From positions 692,357 to 756,356 of the forward strand of contig NZ_CP059564.1 of the NCBI RefSeq assembly GCF_014054525.1: a stretch of 64,000 nt of DNA, given 5' to 3'. Positions 44,495 through 52,894 of the stretch are shown here, one piece after another. This DNA is from Alysiella filiformis (GTDB lineage: Bacteria; Pseudomonadota; Gammaproteobacteria; Burkholderiales; Neisseriaceae). The first letter of the stretch is position 1; every line of letters begins with the position of its first letter. The translations under genes were made by a program, and so were the position numbers. The notes beneath the pieces are model-generated. The model made no database searches and had not been told where the DNA came from. It worked only from the letters and a program-made list of their open reading frames with translations.

Positions 44495-45423
44495 AAGCCC
44501 ATTTCCAAGGGGCGCAAGCCGACCAAATTGGCGAAACTTTGTTGGCGAACAATTTCACAAAAATCATTGAGATAGATGTGTTTTTCGTCTTCCACGCGCA
44601 TGGCGGCATACAGTTCGCTGTGCAATTTGTGTTCGGTAATTTGGCGTGCGACAACGTAGTTTTTTTCCAAATAGGGCATGACCGCCCAATAGGGCAATGC
44701 CGCCAATCCGCGCCGACTGGCAACCAGTTGCACTATGGCAATGGTGAGTTCGCTGTGGCGGCGTGTGGGGTTGATGCCTTTGGGGAGCAAAATTTTTCTT
44801 AATAAATCAAGCATATCATCTGGAACGGGATAGGTTATCAGTGTTTCGTGGGCAAAATCGTTTGCGTCCCAAATGGCTTTGTGGGCAAGGGCGTGGTCGG
44901 GGGCGCAAATGCCCACCATTTCATACGAAAAAAGCGGCTGGTAGGCAATGCCTGCTATGGGTTCGGCTTCGGAAACGATTGCCAAATCTGCACGATGCGC
45001 CAACAATAAACCCACTGGGTCTGCCTGAAAACCCGATACGATGTCCAATTCCACCTGCTGCCATTTGGGGCGAAACTCGCCCATGGCGGGCATGAGCCAT
45101 TCAAAACAGGTGTGGCATTCTACTGCCAAGCGCAATTCGCCTGCTTCGCCGCCGATGATTTGCATTAAATCGCGCTCGGCATGGGCAACGCGTGGCAGCA
45201 GTTCGTGTGCCAATTTGAGCAGGCGTTCGCCAGCAGGTGTGAATCGCAGGGGCATGGTTTTGCGTTCAAAAAGGGGGGTTTCAAAATGGTTTTCCAATAC
45301 GCGAATTTGGTGCGATAGGGCGGATTGGGTCAGAAAAACCCGTTGCGCCGCCAGCGACACGCTGCCTGTTTCTGCCAAGGCGACCAAAGTTCGCAAGTGG
45401 CGCAATTCAATGATGGATTCCAT
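44482..45423 (-). CDS. metR: LysR-type regulator MetR
   Basis: A 313-residue LysR regulator that resembles MetR, the homocysteine-responsive activator of methionine synthesis. The helix-turn-helix lies at the N terminus (IELRHLRTLVALAETGSVSLAAQRVFLTQSALSHQIRVLE). The effector domain holds ECHTCFEWLMPAMGEFRPKWQQVELDIVSGF, a MetR hallmark. The ATG at 45423 is chosen over an earlier in-frame codon. The last residues FQAA and the TGA stop are encoded by an uptake sequence. It is divergent from maf. Confidence 0.9.
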   Translation of the reverse strand: MESIIELRHLRTLVALAETGSVSLAAQRVFLTQSALSHQIRVLENHFETPLFERKTMPLRFTPAGERLLKLAHELLPRVAHAERDLMQIIGGEAGELRLAVECHTCFEWLMPAMGEFRPKWQQVELDIVSGFQADPVGLLLAHRADLAIVSEAEPIAGIAYQPLFSYEMVGICAPDHALAHKAIWDANDFAHETLITYPVPDDMLDLLRKILLPKGINPTRRHSELTIAIVQLVASRRGLAALPYWAVMPYLEKNYVVARQITEHKLHSELYAAMRVEDEKHIYLNDFCEIVRQQSFANLVGLRPLEMGFQAA

Positions 45424-45550
45424 GGCTTTGTTTCTCAAAATAAAAGTTGGGGTATATTAAAATAATTCATGTTGGCTTTCAATGTTTGTTTCAGGCTGCC
45501 TGAAACGGTAAAATGGGCTTTGTGTTGAAAACAAACGAAAAGGAATTGTG

Positions 45551-46141
45551 ATGAACAACATTCTTTTGGCATCAAACAGCCCACGCCGCCGCGAAATTTT
45601 GACCCAACTGGGCTACACGGTGTCGGTGCAAGCCGCCGAAATTGACGAAACGCCCTATCCCAACGAAACCGCCCACGATTATGTTTTGCGTATGGCGATA
45701 GAAAAAAATCAGGCAGCCCAACAACAATTTCCCCCACAAAATCTGCCCCTAATGAGTGCCGATACCACGGTTGCACTCCACAATCTGATTCTGGGCAAAC
45801 CCGAATCGCCACAACACGCCCACCAAATGTTGCGCCAACTTTCAGGCAGCACCCATCAAGTTTTGACGGCAGTTTGCGTGTCGTTGGCGGGGCAAATGCG
45901 CCATGTGGTGCAAGAAAATCATGTGGTTTTCCGCGATTTGAGCGATGACGAAATCACGCGCTACATCGCCACAGGCGAGCCTTTGGATAAGGCAGGCGCA
46001 TATGGCATTCAAGGCGTGGGCGGTGTGTTTGTGGCGCACCTTTCAGGCAGCTTTACGGGCGTGATGGGTTTGCCCGTTTGCGAGACCATGGCTTTGTTGC
46101 AACAATTAGGCTGGCAAACGCCACCGTTTCAGGCAGCCTGA
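45551..46141 (+). CDS. maf: Maf family nucleotide pyrophosphatase
   Basis: Maf proteins hydrolyse non-canonical or surplus nucleoside triphosphates (dTTP/UTP or m7GTP, by subgroup). The 196-residue protein has the N-terminal ILLASNSPRRREIL, the Asp of SADTTV, LGKPESPQHAHQMLRQLSGSTHQVLTAV, and GAYGIQGVGG. The GAYGIQG form fits the YhdE-type dTTP/UTP enzymes. The ATG at 45551 is preferred to the GTG one codon earlier. The C terminus, FQAA then TGA, is encoded by an uptake sequence. pyrH follows 105 bases downstream. Confidence 0.92.
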   Translation: MNNILLASNSPRRREILTQLGYTVSVQAAEIDETPYPNETAHDYVLRMAIEKNQAAQQQFPPQNLPLMSADTTVALHNLILGKPESPQHAHQMLRQLSGSTHQVLTAVCVSLAGQMRHVVQENHVVFRDLSDDEITRYIATGEPLDKAGAYGIQGVGGVFVAHLSGSFTGVMGLPVCETMALLQQLGWQTPPFQAA

Positions 46142-46246
46142 AAACACGTTTCGCACAACAATTTTTGTCAGCTTGGCGCGAAAATTTGCCGCAATCCGCG
46201 TATAATTGCGCTGCATTTTGGCATCAAAAATTGAAAGAGTGAAATC

Positions 46247-46963
46247 ATGAGTGAATTGAAATACAAACGCGTATTATTGAAATTATCGGGCGAATCGCTG
46301 ATGGGCAGCGACCCATTTGGCATCAACCGCGAAACCATCATGCAAACCGTACGCCAAGTCAAAGAAGTATCCGATTTGGGCGTGGAAGTGGCGATTGTGG
46401 TGGGTGGCGGCAACATTTTCCGTGGCGTATCCGCCCAAGCAGGCAGCATGGACAGAGCCACAGCCGACTACATGGGCATGCTCGCCACCGTCATGAACGC
46501 CTTGGCATTGAAAGAAGCCTTGGAAAGCATTGGCGCAAAAGCGCGTGTGCAATCGGCATTGAGCATGCAGCAAATTGCCGAAACCTATGCCCGCCCCAAA
46601 GCCATTCAATATTTGGAAGAAGGCAAAATCGTGATTTTTGCCGCAGGCACAGGCAATCCCTTTTTCACCACCGACACCGCAGCCGCCTTGCGTGGTGCAG
46701 AAATGTGTTGCGATGTGATGCTCAAAGCCACCAATGTGGACGGCATTTACACCGCCGACCCCAAAAAAGACCCATCAGCCACCCGTTATCAAAGCGTAAC
46801 CTTTGATGAAGCGATTGAAAAAAATCTGAAAGTGATGGACGCAACCGCCTTTACCTTGTGCCGCGAACGCGATATGAACATCGTGGTGTTTGGCATTCAA
46901 AAACAAGACGCGCTGAAAAACGTGGTTTTGGGCAAAGACGAAGGCACTTTGGTTCACAATTAA
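46247..46963 (+). CDS. pyrH: Uridylate kinase
   Basis: PyrH phosphorylates UMP to UDP as a hexamer in the cytoplasm. The 238-residue protein has [47 protein letters not shown], and [23 protein letters not shown]. It is bracketed by maf upstream and a strong terminator downstream. It has no in-frame uptake sequence, unlike many neighbours. Confidence 0.97.
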   Translation: MSELKYKRVLLKLSGESLMGSDPFGINRETIMQTVRQVKEVSDLGVEVAIVVGGGNIFRGVSAQAGSMDRATADYMGMLATVMNALALKEALESIGAKARVQSALSMQQIAETYARPKAIQYLEEGKIVIFAAGTGNPFFTTDTAAALRGAEMCCDVMLKATNVDGIYTADPKKDPSATRYQSVTFDEAIEKNLKVMDATAFTLCRERDMNIVVFGIQKQDALKNVVLGKDEGTLVHN

Positions 46964-46995
46964 AAAAAGGGGTGGATGCACTCCGCCCCTTTTTC
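46964..46995 (+). terminator. pyrH terminator
   Basis: AAAAAAGGGGTGGA pairs with TCCGCCCCTTTTTT around a short loop, immediately after the pyrH stop. Confidence 0.9.
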
Positions 46996-47017
46996 AATTT
47001 AGGGTTAATTCATTTAA

Positions 47018-47103
47018 AAATAGGACAAGTGTAGGGGGCAACAAGTTGCACCACTTTCCTGATAAAACATGGATTTGCCTGCAACAAGTTGCCCCCTACA
47101 TGG
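47018..47103. repeat. B-family element, stand-alone
   Basis: AGGACAAGTGTAGGGGGCAA and CAACAAGTTGCACC, a spacer with TTTCCTGATAAAACATGGA, then CAACAAGTTGCCCCCTACAT. The same spacer sits inside M2 and M5. Confidence 0.7.
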
Positions 47104-47112
47104 CTGAATACG

Positions 47113-47154
47113 CAAAAAAAAACCGTTGTTTGATGATTCAACAACGGTTTTTTA
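47113..47154. terminator. Terminator for the rpmB-rpmG operon
   Basis: AAAAAACCGTTGTT pairs with AACAACGGTTTTTT, with A and T runs at both sides. It stands 18 bases past the rpmG stop codon. Confidence 0.9.
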
Positions 47155-47172
47155 TTTTGAAACGATTTGAAA

Positions 47173-47328
47173 TTATTTCAATTTGGTTTCTTTGTAAATA
47201 ACGTGTTTGCGGGCAACGGGGTCAAATTTTTTGATTTCCATTTTGCCAGGCATGGTGCGTTTGTTTTTGGTGGTGGTGTAGAAATGACCTGTACCTGCGG
47301 TGGATTCCAATTTGATTTTATCGCGCAT
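47173..47328 (-). CDS. rpmG: 50S ribosomal protein L33
   Basis: L33, 51 residues, starts [20 protein letters not shown] and ends [11 protein letters not shown]. It is the zinc-free form: the sites of the Cys ligands hold other residues. AAGGAG precedes the ATG at the expected distance. rpmB lies 25 bases upstream on the same strand, the standard rpmB-rpmG pair. Confidence 0.97.
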   Translation of the reverse strand: MRDKIKLESTAGTGHFYTTTKNKRTMPGKMEIKKFDPVARKHVIYKETKLK

Positions 47329-47353
47329 GATAACTCCTTAATAAATAAAATGA

Positions 47354-47590
47354 TTAGATTGCTTCGCCATTGGCGCGCAATTCAGCCAAAACCGCGTCAA
47401 TGCCATTTTTGTCAATGGTACGCAAAGCTGCGTTAGACAGGCGCAAACGCACCCAACGGTTTTCGCTTTCAACCCAAAAACGGCGTGATTGCAAATTTGG
47501 CAAAAAACGGCGTTTGGTTTTGTTGTTGGCGTGTGATACATTGTTGCCTGACATCGGGCGTTTACCCGTTACTTTGCAAACTCGTGCCAT
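47354..47590 (-). CDS. rpmB: 50S ribosomal protein L28
   Basis: L28, 78 residues. It starts [33 protein letters not shown] and continues with [18 protein letters not shown], typical of the family. It is the first gene of the rpmB-rpmG operon. Confidence 0.97.
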   Translation of the reverse strand: MARVCKVTGKRPMSGNNVSHANNKTKRRFLPNLQSRRFWVESENRWVRLRLSNAALRTIDKNGIDAVLAELRANGEAI

Positions 47591-47670
47591 GATGAATCTC
47601 CAAACTTAAATTTAAAAAATTAAAACGTGCTTTATACCACAAAACCCCATATCTGGGCAATTTATTTTGT

Positions 47671-47698
47671 TTGATTTTGTTGTTTTGTCGCGTATAAT
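47671..47698 (+). promoter_or_regulatory. rnpB promoter
   Basis: TTGATT (47671-47676), 16 bases, TATAAT (47693-47698), seven bases before the RNA start. A strong sigma-70 promoter. Confidence 0.85.
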
Positions 47699-47704
47699 CA
47701 ACGT

Positions 47705-48067
47705 TGCAGGTAAAACAGACAGTCGCCGCCAATTTTTTTGGGGGAGGAAAGTCCGAGCTACACAGAGCAAAATGCCAGCTAACGGCTGGGCGTGGTAACA
47801 CGACGGAAAGTGGAACAGAAAGCTAAACCGCCAATGGCTGCCCGAATTTCAGACAGCACAGGTAAGGGTGAAATGGTGCGGTAAGAGCGCACCGCGCAAC
47901 TGGCAACAGCTTGCGGCAGGCTAAACCCCATTTGTAGCAAGACCAAACAGAACACATTGACGCTGCTCGCCGAGTGTTCGGGTAGGTTGCTGATGAGCGC
48001 AGCAGCGATGTTGCGCCTAGATGAATGACTGTCCAACGACAGAACTCGGCTTATCGTTTTGCCTGCA
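47705..48067 (+). ncRNA. rnpB: RNase P RNA (type A)
   Basis: The catalytic RNA that matures tRNA 5' ends. Conserved blocks: GAGGAAAGTCCGAGCTACAC (P4 5' side), GGGTGAAATGGTGCGGTAAG with GAGCGCACCGC, ACCCCATTTGTAGCAAGACC, and the closing ACAGAACTCGGCTTATCG. The ends GCAGGTAAAA and TTTTGCCTGC pair as helix P1, which sets the limits. A promoter lies upstream and a terminator downstream. Confidence 0.95.
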
Positions 48068-48089
48068 TTTTTGTGTTTTTGATGAAATC

Positions 48090-48117
48090 AGTCGGTTGCC
48101 CAAGCCGACTTTTTTCG
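48090..48117 (+). terminator. rnpB terminator
   Basis: AGTCGGTTG and CAAGCCGACT form the stem, followed by a T run. Confidence 0.85.
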
Positions 48118-48134
48118 TTTCAGGCTGCCTGAAA

Positions 48135-48527
48135 TCAGGCAAATCCCAAACAAATCAAGCCCAAAATCGCTGGCACCATTTGCACCAAGGCGGGAACGCG
48201 CTTGTCGGCGGCGGTAACGAACAAATACGCGCCTGCCACCGCCATGGTACCCAATGCACACATCATCAAACCCAAGGCAAATCCTTGTCCATAAGGCGAA
48301 TGTGCGCTCAAACGAAACGCCACACCCAATATGGTAAACACCGCCAATGCCAAATTGTACACGCCCAAATTGTTGAAGGGGGCGCGTAAAAAGGGTTCGT
48401 GTTCAGGCTGGGTGTGGAAGGTTTTGCGAAAGGCTTGCGTGCCAAACGCCACCACTTCCAAATAGAAAATGTAGCCATGCACAATCGCCGCCGCCAATGC
48501 AAATAAAGTCGCCAACGCCAACAGCAT
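48135..48527 (-). CDS. DUF1304 membrane protein
   Basis: A 130-residue protein with four membrane segments, matching DUF1304. The N-terminal ALAAAIVHGYIFYLEVVAFG and the later FNNLGVYNLALA are family features. Function is unknown; relatives are described only as small inner-membrane proteins. It begins two bases after the ribA stop, so it is cotranscribed with ribA. Confidence 0.85.
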   Translation of the reverse strand: MLLALATLFALAAAIVHGYIFYLEVVAFGTQAFRKTFHTQPEHEPFLRAPFNNLGVYNLALAVFTILGVAFRLSAHSPYGQGFALGLMMCALGTMAVAGAYLFVTAADKRVPALVQMVPAILGLICLGFA

Positions 48528-48529
48528 AT

Positions 48530-49129
48530 TCAGTCTTTCAATAAATGGTTGAGTTTATCGGCTTTGGTGTTCAAATAGCCTTCGTTTTCGGGATTTAAGC
48601 CGACTTTGAGGGGCATGCGTTCGGCAATATTGATGCCGCAATCGCGCAGGGTTTGGATTTTTTCGGGGTTGTTGGTCAGCAGTTTGATGCTGCTCACGCC
48701 CAAATGGTCGTAAATGTGTTTGGCGATGGTGAAATCACGCGCGTCCACAGGCAAACCCAAAGCCAAGTTGGCTTCAACCGTGTCCATGCCTTCGTCTTGC
48801 AGGCGATAGGCGCGGATTTTGTTAATCAAACCGATGCCGCGTCCCTCTTGGCGCAAATAAACAATCACGCCGCGTCCTTCGGCTTGTACGGCTTGCATGG
48901 CGGCTTGCAGTTGGGGACCGCAATCGCATTTTTGTGAAAACAGGGCATCGCCTGTCAAACATTCGCTGTGTACGCGCGAGAGTACGGGCGCGTTGCCTGA
49001 AATGTCGCCCATGACCAAGGCGGTGTGTTCTTGATTGGTGCGCGTGTCCACAAATCCGTGCATTTGGAATACGCCGTATTCGGTGGGCAGGCGGCATGAT
49101 GTGATGTGTTGAATGGGGTTGTTTGTCAT
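48530..49129 (-). CDS. ribA: GTP cyclohydrolase II
   Basis: RibA opens the GTP ring at the start of riboflavin synthesis. The 199-residue protein carries zinc ligands Cys57, Cys68 and Cys70 (ECLTGDALFSQKCDCGPQL), RQEGRGIGLINKIRAY, and VSSIKLLTNNPEKI. It is the stand-alone enzyme, not a RibAB fusion. No FMN riboswitch is seen upstream. The later enzyme RibF is at 9188-10120. Confidence 0.96.
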   Translation of the reverse strand: MTNNPIQHITSCRLPTEYGVFQMHGFVDTRTNQEHTALVMGDISGNAPVLSRVHSECLTGDALFSQKCDCGPQLQAAMQAVQAEGRGVIVYLRQEGRGIGLINKIRAYRLQDEGMDTVEANLALGLPVDARDFTIAKHIYDHLGVSSIKLLTNNPEKIQTLRDCGINIAERMPLKVGLNPENEGYLNTKADKLNHLLKD

Positions 49130-49169
49130 GTTGTTTCTTTCATATTTTGATTTATCATTGTTTTTTAAT

Positions 49170-49712
49170 TCAATCTTGCAAAGCTGCCTGAAAACGCAAA
49201 CCCGTTTTCTGTTTCAGCTCTTGATAAATGTATTCTTGTAATTGTCGGTCTTGCGCTGTGGCGTGAGTGGGTAAAGGAAAAATACCATACACGGTTATCC
49301 CAGAATGAAAACCATAAATCCTATCTTTACGGGATTGGTCGGTGAACTCAATCCGTAAATTTTGCCGCAGTTCATCTAATTTAATTTTAATGGGACTCCA
49401 CCCCTTTTGACTCAATCGGAGAATAGGCATGATGCGAAAAAACAGAAACAATAAAGTCAAAATCAACGTAAATGTGAGTAAAAATACATACGCATGCCAT
49501 AAAAATTCACCAATTAAGATAAACAGAACCCCAAGCACAAAATGAACAATCACAATTTCAACAAACAAAACACCAAAGAAAACCCATTTCCAAATGTCAT
49601 GTTGTAATATGACTGTTTCACATTCAAATGTGCTGTGTTTGCCTTTTAATTGTTGTGCGGCATTTTGTAAACTGACTCGTGTCAATCGGTCAAATTCTTG
49701 AATTTCTCGCAT
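49170..49712 (-). CDS. Hypothetical two- to three-segment membrane protein
   Basis: I do not recognise a family. The 180-residue protein has a soluble N terminus (1-40), hydrophobic stretches at about 43-66 and 70-95, and a soluble C-terminal domain (about 100-180) with an acidic-basic DRIYGFHSGITVYGIFPLP. Its C-terminal FQAALQD comes from an uptake-sequence variant. AT-rich relative to ribA. It lies between ribA and the GAF-like gene on the same strand, with 32 bases between it and the GAF-like gene. Confidence 0.6.
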   Translation of the reverse strand: MREIQEFDRLTRVSLQNAAQQLKGKHSTFECETVILQHDIWKWVFFGVLFVEIVIVHFVLGVLFILIGEFLWHAYVFLLTFTLILTLLFLFFRIMPILRLSQKGWSPIKIKLDELRQNLRIEFTDQSRKDRIYGFHSGITVYGIFPLPTHATAQDRQLQEYIYQELKQKTGLRFQAALQD

Positions 49713-49744
49713 GATTGCATTCCTTTTTCAGACAAGCAGTTATG

Positions 49745-50383
49745 TCAATTTTCATCATCGTTATTGTCTTGATTTTGCGGACACAATTCGCGCACAATCG
49801 GCAAAATCGCCAAAATGAAACCCACCCAATCTGCCAACGCATTTTCAGGCAGCATTGCGCTGTGTTCCAAATGCAAAACGCCATAAACGGTGCCATTTTC
49901 GCCACAAATGGGCAGGCTGATTTGTGTGTGGGCGCGGCGGTTGTGTTCGCCTTGCAATTCACCCAAATCCAGCCAGTTTACCACATTATCTGCCACGTTT
50001 GCCCACCCCGATTGGGCGGTACGACAGGGCAAATGTTGCCACACGGTGTGTGCGTTGAGCGGCAAGGTGTCTTCAATGGGTGCGCCCATTTGCACCAAAC
50101 GCTGTAATTGCGCTGTTTCAGGCAGCCAACCGTATGCCGCCACCGTTTGCACCGCGTGGCGCGAATACACCGAATCCATTGCCATAAACAATCTTTTCAA
50201 TAAAATCATTTGTGTGCGCCACGTTTCAGGCAGGGTGGGATACGCAATAATGGCATCGTCAATGTGGGCTTGGGCGTGTTGCAACACGGCTTGCGTGGCG
50301 GCAAAGGCGATTGCCACATCATCGGCATTCAGTTTCAGGGCTTGGGTTTGCAAATAATCTTGGATTTGGGATTGTTGGGTCAT
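49745..50383 (-). CDS. GAF-domain-like protein
   Basis: A 212-residue soluble protein. The C-terminal half (about 95-205) reads as a GAF domain: a variable segment, then ISLPICGENGTVYGVLHLEHS, where the G-x-x-x-G-V-L-x-L core is typical. The N-terminal part is helical. A ligand-sensing role is possible; no output domain is present. The C terminus is acidic (NQDNNDDEN). Its partner is unknown. A P repeat lies between it and dusA upstream. Confidence 0.65.
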   Translation of the reverse strand: MTQQSQIQDYLQTQALKLNADDVAIAFAATQAVLQHAQAHIDDAIIAYPTLPETWRTQMILLKRLFMAMDSVYSRHAVQTVAAYGWLPETAQLQRLVQMGAPIEDTLPLNAHTVWQHLPCRTAQSGWANVADNVVNWLDLGELQGEHNRRAHTQISLPICGENGTVYGVLHLEHSAMLPENALADWVGFILAILPIVRELCPQNQDNNDDEN

Positions 50384-50430
50384 AGGGATTGTCTTTTTAT
50401 CATAAAATAAAGTTTTTTTGATGTGCCACC

Positions 50431-50545
50431 ACCTTATCCCCTCTCCCTGTGGGAGAGGGTTAGGGAGAGGGTAAGCCGTTCAGTTTGTGGCACATTTGCC
50501 CTCTCCCCAGCCCTCTCCCACAGAGAGAGGGAGCAAAATTGTGGC
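50431..50545. repeat. P-family palindromic repeat between genes
   Basis: CCCTCTCCCTGTGGGAGAGG, TTAGGGAGAGGG, then CCCTCTCCCCAGCCCTCTCC and ACAGAGAGAGGGAGC. It is the intergenic counterpart of the insert in pepN. Confidence 0.8.
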
Positions 50546-50557
50546 ACGACACCATTT

Positions 50558-51562
50558 TCAGGCAGTCTGAATGTCATTTTGCACCTGCTGCCACGCTTGC
50601 AAAATCAAATCGGCGCGATTGGTTTTGAGCAAATCGGCATCGGAAAGCATTCTGCGCCAGATTTTTGCGCCCTGCAAACCGTGCGTTAAGCCCAAATAAT
50701 GCCGCGCCATGTGTCGCAAGGTGGTACCTTGATTGAGTTGGATTTGTTGGCTGGCATAGGTGTGAAGTCGCGCAACCAACTCATCAAGGCGGATTTCAGG
50801 CAGCGTGTCGCCATAAAACTGCCTGTCCCAATCGCGCATGAGCATGGGGTTGTGATAGGCTTCGCGCCCAACCATTACGCCATCAACGTGTTGTAAATGT
50901 TGGGCAATTTCATCGTTGGTTTTGATGCCGCCATTGATGATGATGTTCAAATCGGCAAAATCGCGTTTTAATTGATACACAAAATCGTATTTCAAAGGCG
51001 GAATTTCACGGTTTTCCTTGGGCGACAAACCGTCCAGCCACGCATTTCGCGCGTGAACGATAAAGGTGCGACAAGCCGTTTTTTCGCGCAAAGTGCCAAC
51101 AAAATCGGCAACCACTTGATATTCCGATTGTTTATCAATGCCAATGCGGTGTTTGACCGTGATTTCGCAATCGGGCGCGGCATTTTGCATGGCGTTCAGG
51201 CAGCCTGCAACCAAATCCACATCGCCCATCAAACACGCCCCAAACGCCCCCTTTTGCACACGCGGACTGGGACAACCACAATTCAAATTGATTTCATCAT
51301 AATCAAATTGCGTAGCGATTTTTGCGGCTTTTGCCAAAAGTTCGGGGTCGCTGCCGCCCAGTTGCAAAGCCACAGGGTTTTCACATTCGTGTTTTGCCAA
51401 AAAACGTTGCGGGTCGCCATGCACAACTGCGCCCGCGTGTATCATTTCGGTGTAGAGCCAAGTGTGGCGCGTGATTTGTCGTGCCATGTGGCGATAATGT
51501 CGGTCTGTCCAATCCAACATCGGTGCGATGGATAAGGTGCGCGGAAAAAGGGTTTTGCTCAT
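50558..51562 (-). CDS. dusA: tRNA-dihydrouridine(20/20a) synthase
   Basis: DusA reduces U20/U20a of tRNA using FMN and NADPH. The 334-residue protein has SIAPMLDWTDRHYRH at the N terminus, INLNCGCPSPRVQKGAFGACLM with the catalytic Cys, ITVKHRIGID, FIVHARNAWLDGLSPKENREIPPL and VDGVMVGREAYHNP. The KENREIPPLKY stretch is typical of DusA rather than DusB or DusC. FMN comes from the RibA/RibF route encoded nearby. Confidence 0.96.
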   Translation of the reverse strand: MSKTLFPRTLSIAPMLDWTDRHYRHMARQITRHTWLYTEMIHAGAVVHGDPQRFLAKHECENPVALQLGGSDPELLAKAAKIATQFDYDEINLNCGCPSPRVQKGAFGACLMGDVDLVAGCLNAMQNAAPDCEITVKHRIGIDKQSEYQVVADFVGTLREKTACRTFIVHARNAWLDGLSPKENREIPPLKYDFVYQLKRDFADLNIIINGGIKTNDEIAQHLQHVDGVMVGREAYHNPMLMRDWDRQFYGDTLPEIRLDELVARLHTYASQQIQLNQGTTLRHMARHYLGLTHGLQGAKIWRRMLSDADLLKTNRADLILQAWQQVQNDIQTA

Positions 51563-51821
51563 TTCATCAATGCCAACAAAAAACGCTTATTATAGGCGGA
51601 AAAATGCGTTTGACTATTTTCAAAATACCAATTTTGGGCGAAAATACGCATATTTATTCCCACACACACCCACAAACCAAAATCAACCCTTAATTTGCAC
51701 CATTACGGTATTTTATTTTAAACCACAGGGCGAGTTGATAACACCATATTGTCCACCATGAAAATAAAAAAACCGTTGCACCGCCAAGCACAGGCGGCGT
51801 TTCAACCACAAAGGAATTTTG

Positions 51822-52181
51822 ATGAATTTACAACAACTGGTTGATGGACTACTCACACTAGAAGGCGCAATCGCTGCCGCTATTGTGGATTTTGAAAGCG
51901 GTATGCTGCTTGCCTATGGCAACAAACAAAGTCATTTTGATTTAGAAGTGATTGCCGCTCGCGGCAGCGATGTGATTCGTGCCAAAATCAAAACCATCAA
52001 AATGTTAAAAATGGACGATGACATTCACGATATGCTCATCACCTTAAATACCCAATATCATTTGATGTGTCCTTGCAAAAGCCGCGAAAACATGTTTTTG
52101 TATTTGGCTTTGGACAGAAAACAAGCCAATTTATCACTCAGCCGCCGCGCTGTGTTTAATGCAGAAAAACAAATTGTGTAA
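51822..52181 (+). CDS. Roadblock/LC7-like small protein
   Basis: A 119-residue soluble protein. Its layout, a helix, LEGAIAAAIVDFESGMLLAYG, a long helix, then strand-rich LITLNTQYHLMCPC and MFLYLALDRKQANLSLSRR, resembles the Roadblock/LC7 fold, often a partner of small GTPases. No GTPase gene is adjacent. AAAGGAA precedes the ATG at 51822. The family call is moderate. Confidence 0.6.
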   Translation: MNLQQLVDGLLTLEGAIAAAIVDFESGMLLAYGNKQSHFDLEVIAARGSDVIRAKIKTIKMLKMDDDIHDMLITLNTQYHLMCPCKSRENMFLYLALDRKQANLSLSRRAVFNAEKQIV

Positions 52182-52249
52182 ACGCTTTTTCAGACAGCCC
52201 AAATTGAAAATACTCGGTTTTGAATGCGAAACCGAGTATTTTTTGTTTT

Positions 52250-52360
52250 CAGGCTGACGACAAATTTTGATGTTGCCGCGTACCTGCTCCCTAACCCTCC
52301 CCCGCCAGACGGGGGAGGGGACAGATGACAGGCAGCCAAACCATTTTTGTCGCATATTGT
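52250..52360. repeat. Partial G-family element
   Basis: TGACGACAAATTTTGATGTT, then CCCTCCCCCGCCAGACGGGG, then CATTTTTGTCGCATATTGTC. The left half of the usual core is missing. M4 abuts it. Confidence 0.6.
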
Positions 52361-52364
52361 CAGG

Positions 52365-52520
52365 CTGAAACCTTTGCAAAACTCGGTTCGTAGGGGCAGA
52401 TTTCATATCTGCCCCGTTTGGGCTTGTAGAAATTTTCATTTTTATCAATAAATTGAAAAAGGGGCGAATATGAAATTCGCCCCTACGTCAGTTTTAAAGT
52501 GGATTTTGCAAAGGTTTCAG
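52365..52520. repeat. M-family element without insert (copy M4)
   Basis: Inverted ends CTGAAACCTTTGCAAAACTC and TTTTGCAAAGGTTTCAG. Its centre TTTTTATCAATAAATTGAAA is unbroken; in M1 and M3 the S element sits at ATCAAT in this centre. The M4 copy is therefore the empty site. Confidence 0.8.
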
Positions 52521-52630
52521 GCTGCCTGAAACACGAATTTTAATAAGAATAACTTGCAATCGCAATTCAATCCCATTATCATTGACAAATCCATGCAAAC
52601 CAATAAATGAATTTTATGAAGGAGCCAGTC

Positions 52631-52834
52631 ATGTTTGTGTGCATTTGCAATGCGATTACCGACCATCAAATCAAAGAAACGGTGGCAGCAGGGGCGCATT
52701 CTTTAAGCGATTTGAAAAATCAATTAGGGGTCGCCACTTGCTGTGGTTGCTGTGCGGAATTGGCAACTTCGTTTTTGAATGCACATCATATTGGGCAAAG
52801 CAATCTGGTTTCGCCCATGCCAACAGAACATTAA
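52631..52834 (+). CDS. bfd: Bacterioferritin-associated ferredoxin
   Basis: Bfd is a 2Fe-2S ferredoxin that releases iron from bacterioferritin. The 67-residue protein has the BFD-like fold: Cys4 and Cys6 (VCICNAIT) and the Cys37-Cys41 cluster (TCCGCCAEL). The GGAG ribosome site and family length set the ATG at 52631. The neighbour TetR gene faces it. Fur-like sites were not identified with confidence: an AT-rich stretch with AATAAGAATAACTTGCAATC near 52542 is not a clear match. Confidence 0.93.
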   Translation: MFVCICNAITDHQIKETVAAGAHSLSDLKNQLGVATCCGCCAELATSFLNAHHIGQSNLVSPMPTEH

Positions 52835-52841
52835 CAGACCC

Positions 52842-52881
52842 AAAAAAGGCTGCCTGAATCGTTTTCAGGCAGCCTTTTTGT
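52842..52881. terminator. Terminator of paired uptake sequences between bfd and tetR-type gene
   Basis: AAAAAAGGCTGCCTGAATC pairs with GTTTTCAGGCAGCCTTTTT. It serves two convergent genes. Confidence 0.9.
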
Positions 52882-52894
52882 GATTTTTTGGGGA

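Noticed and set aside
47779-48389. Open frames over and after rnpB
   Set aside because: The region is RNase P RNA with a promoter, paired ends and a terminator; the frames have no protein features.
49085-49170. FMN riboswitch upstream of ribA
   Set aside because: The short leader lacks the conserved RFN-element blocks; nothing beyond AT-rich spacer was seen.
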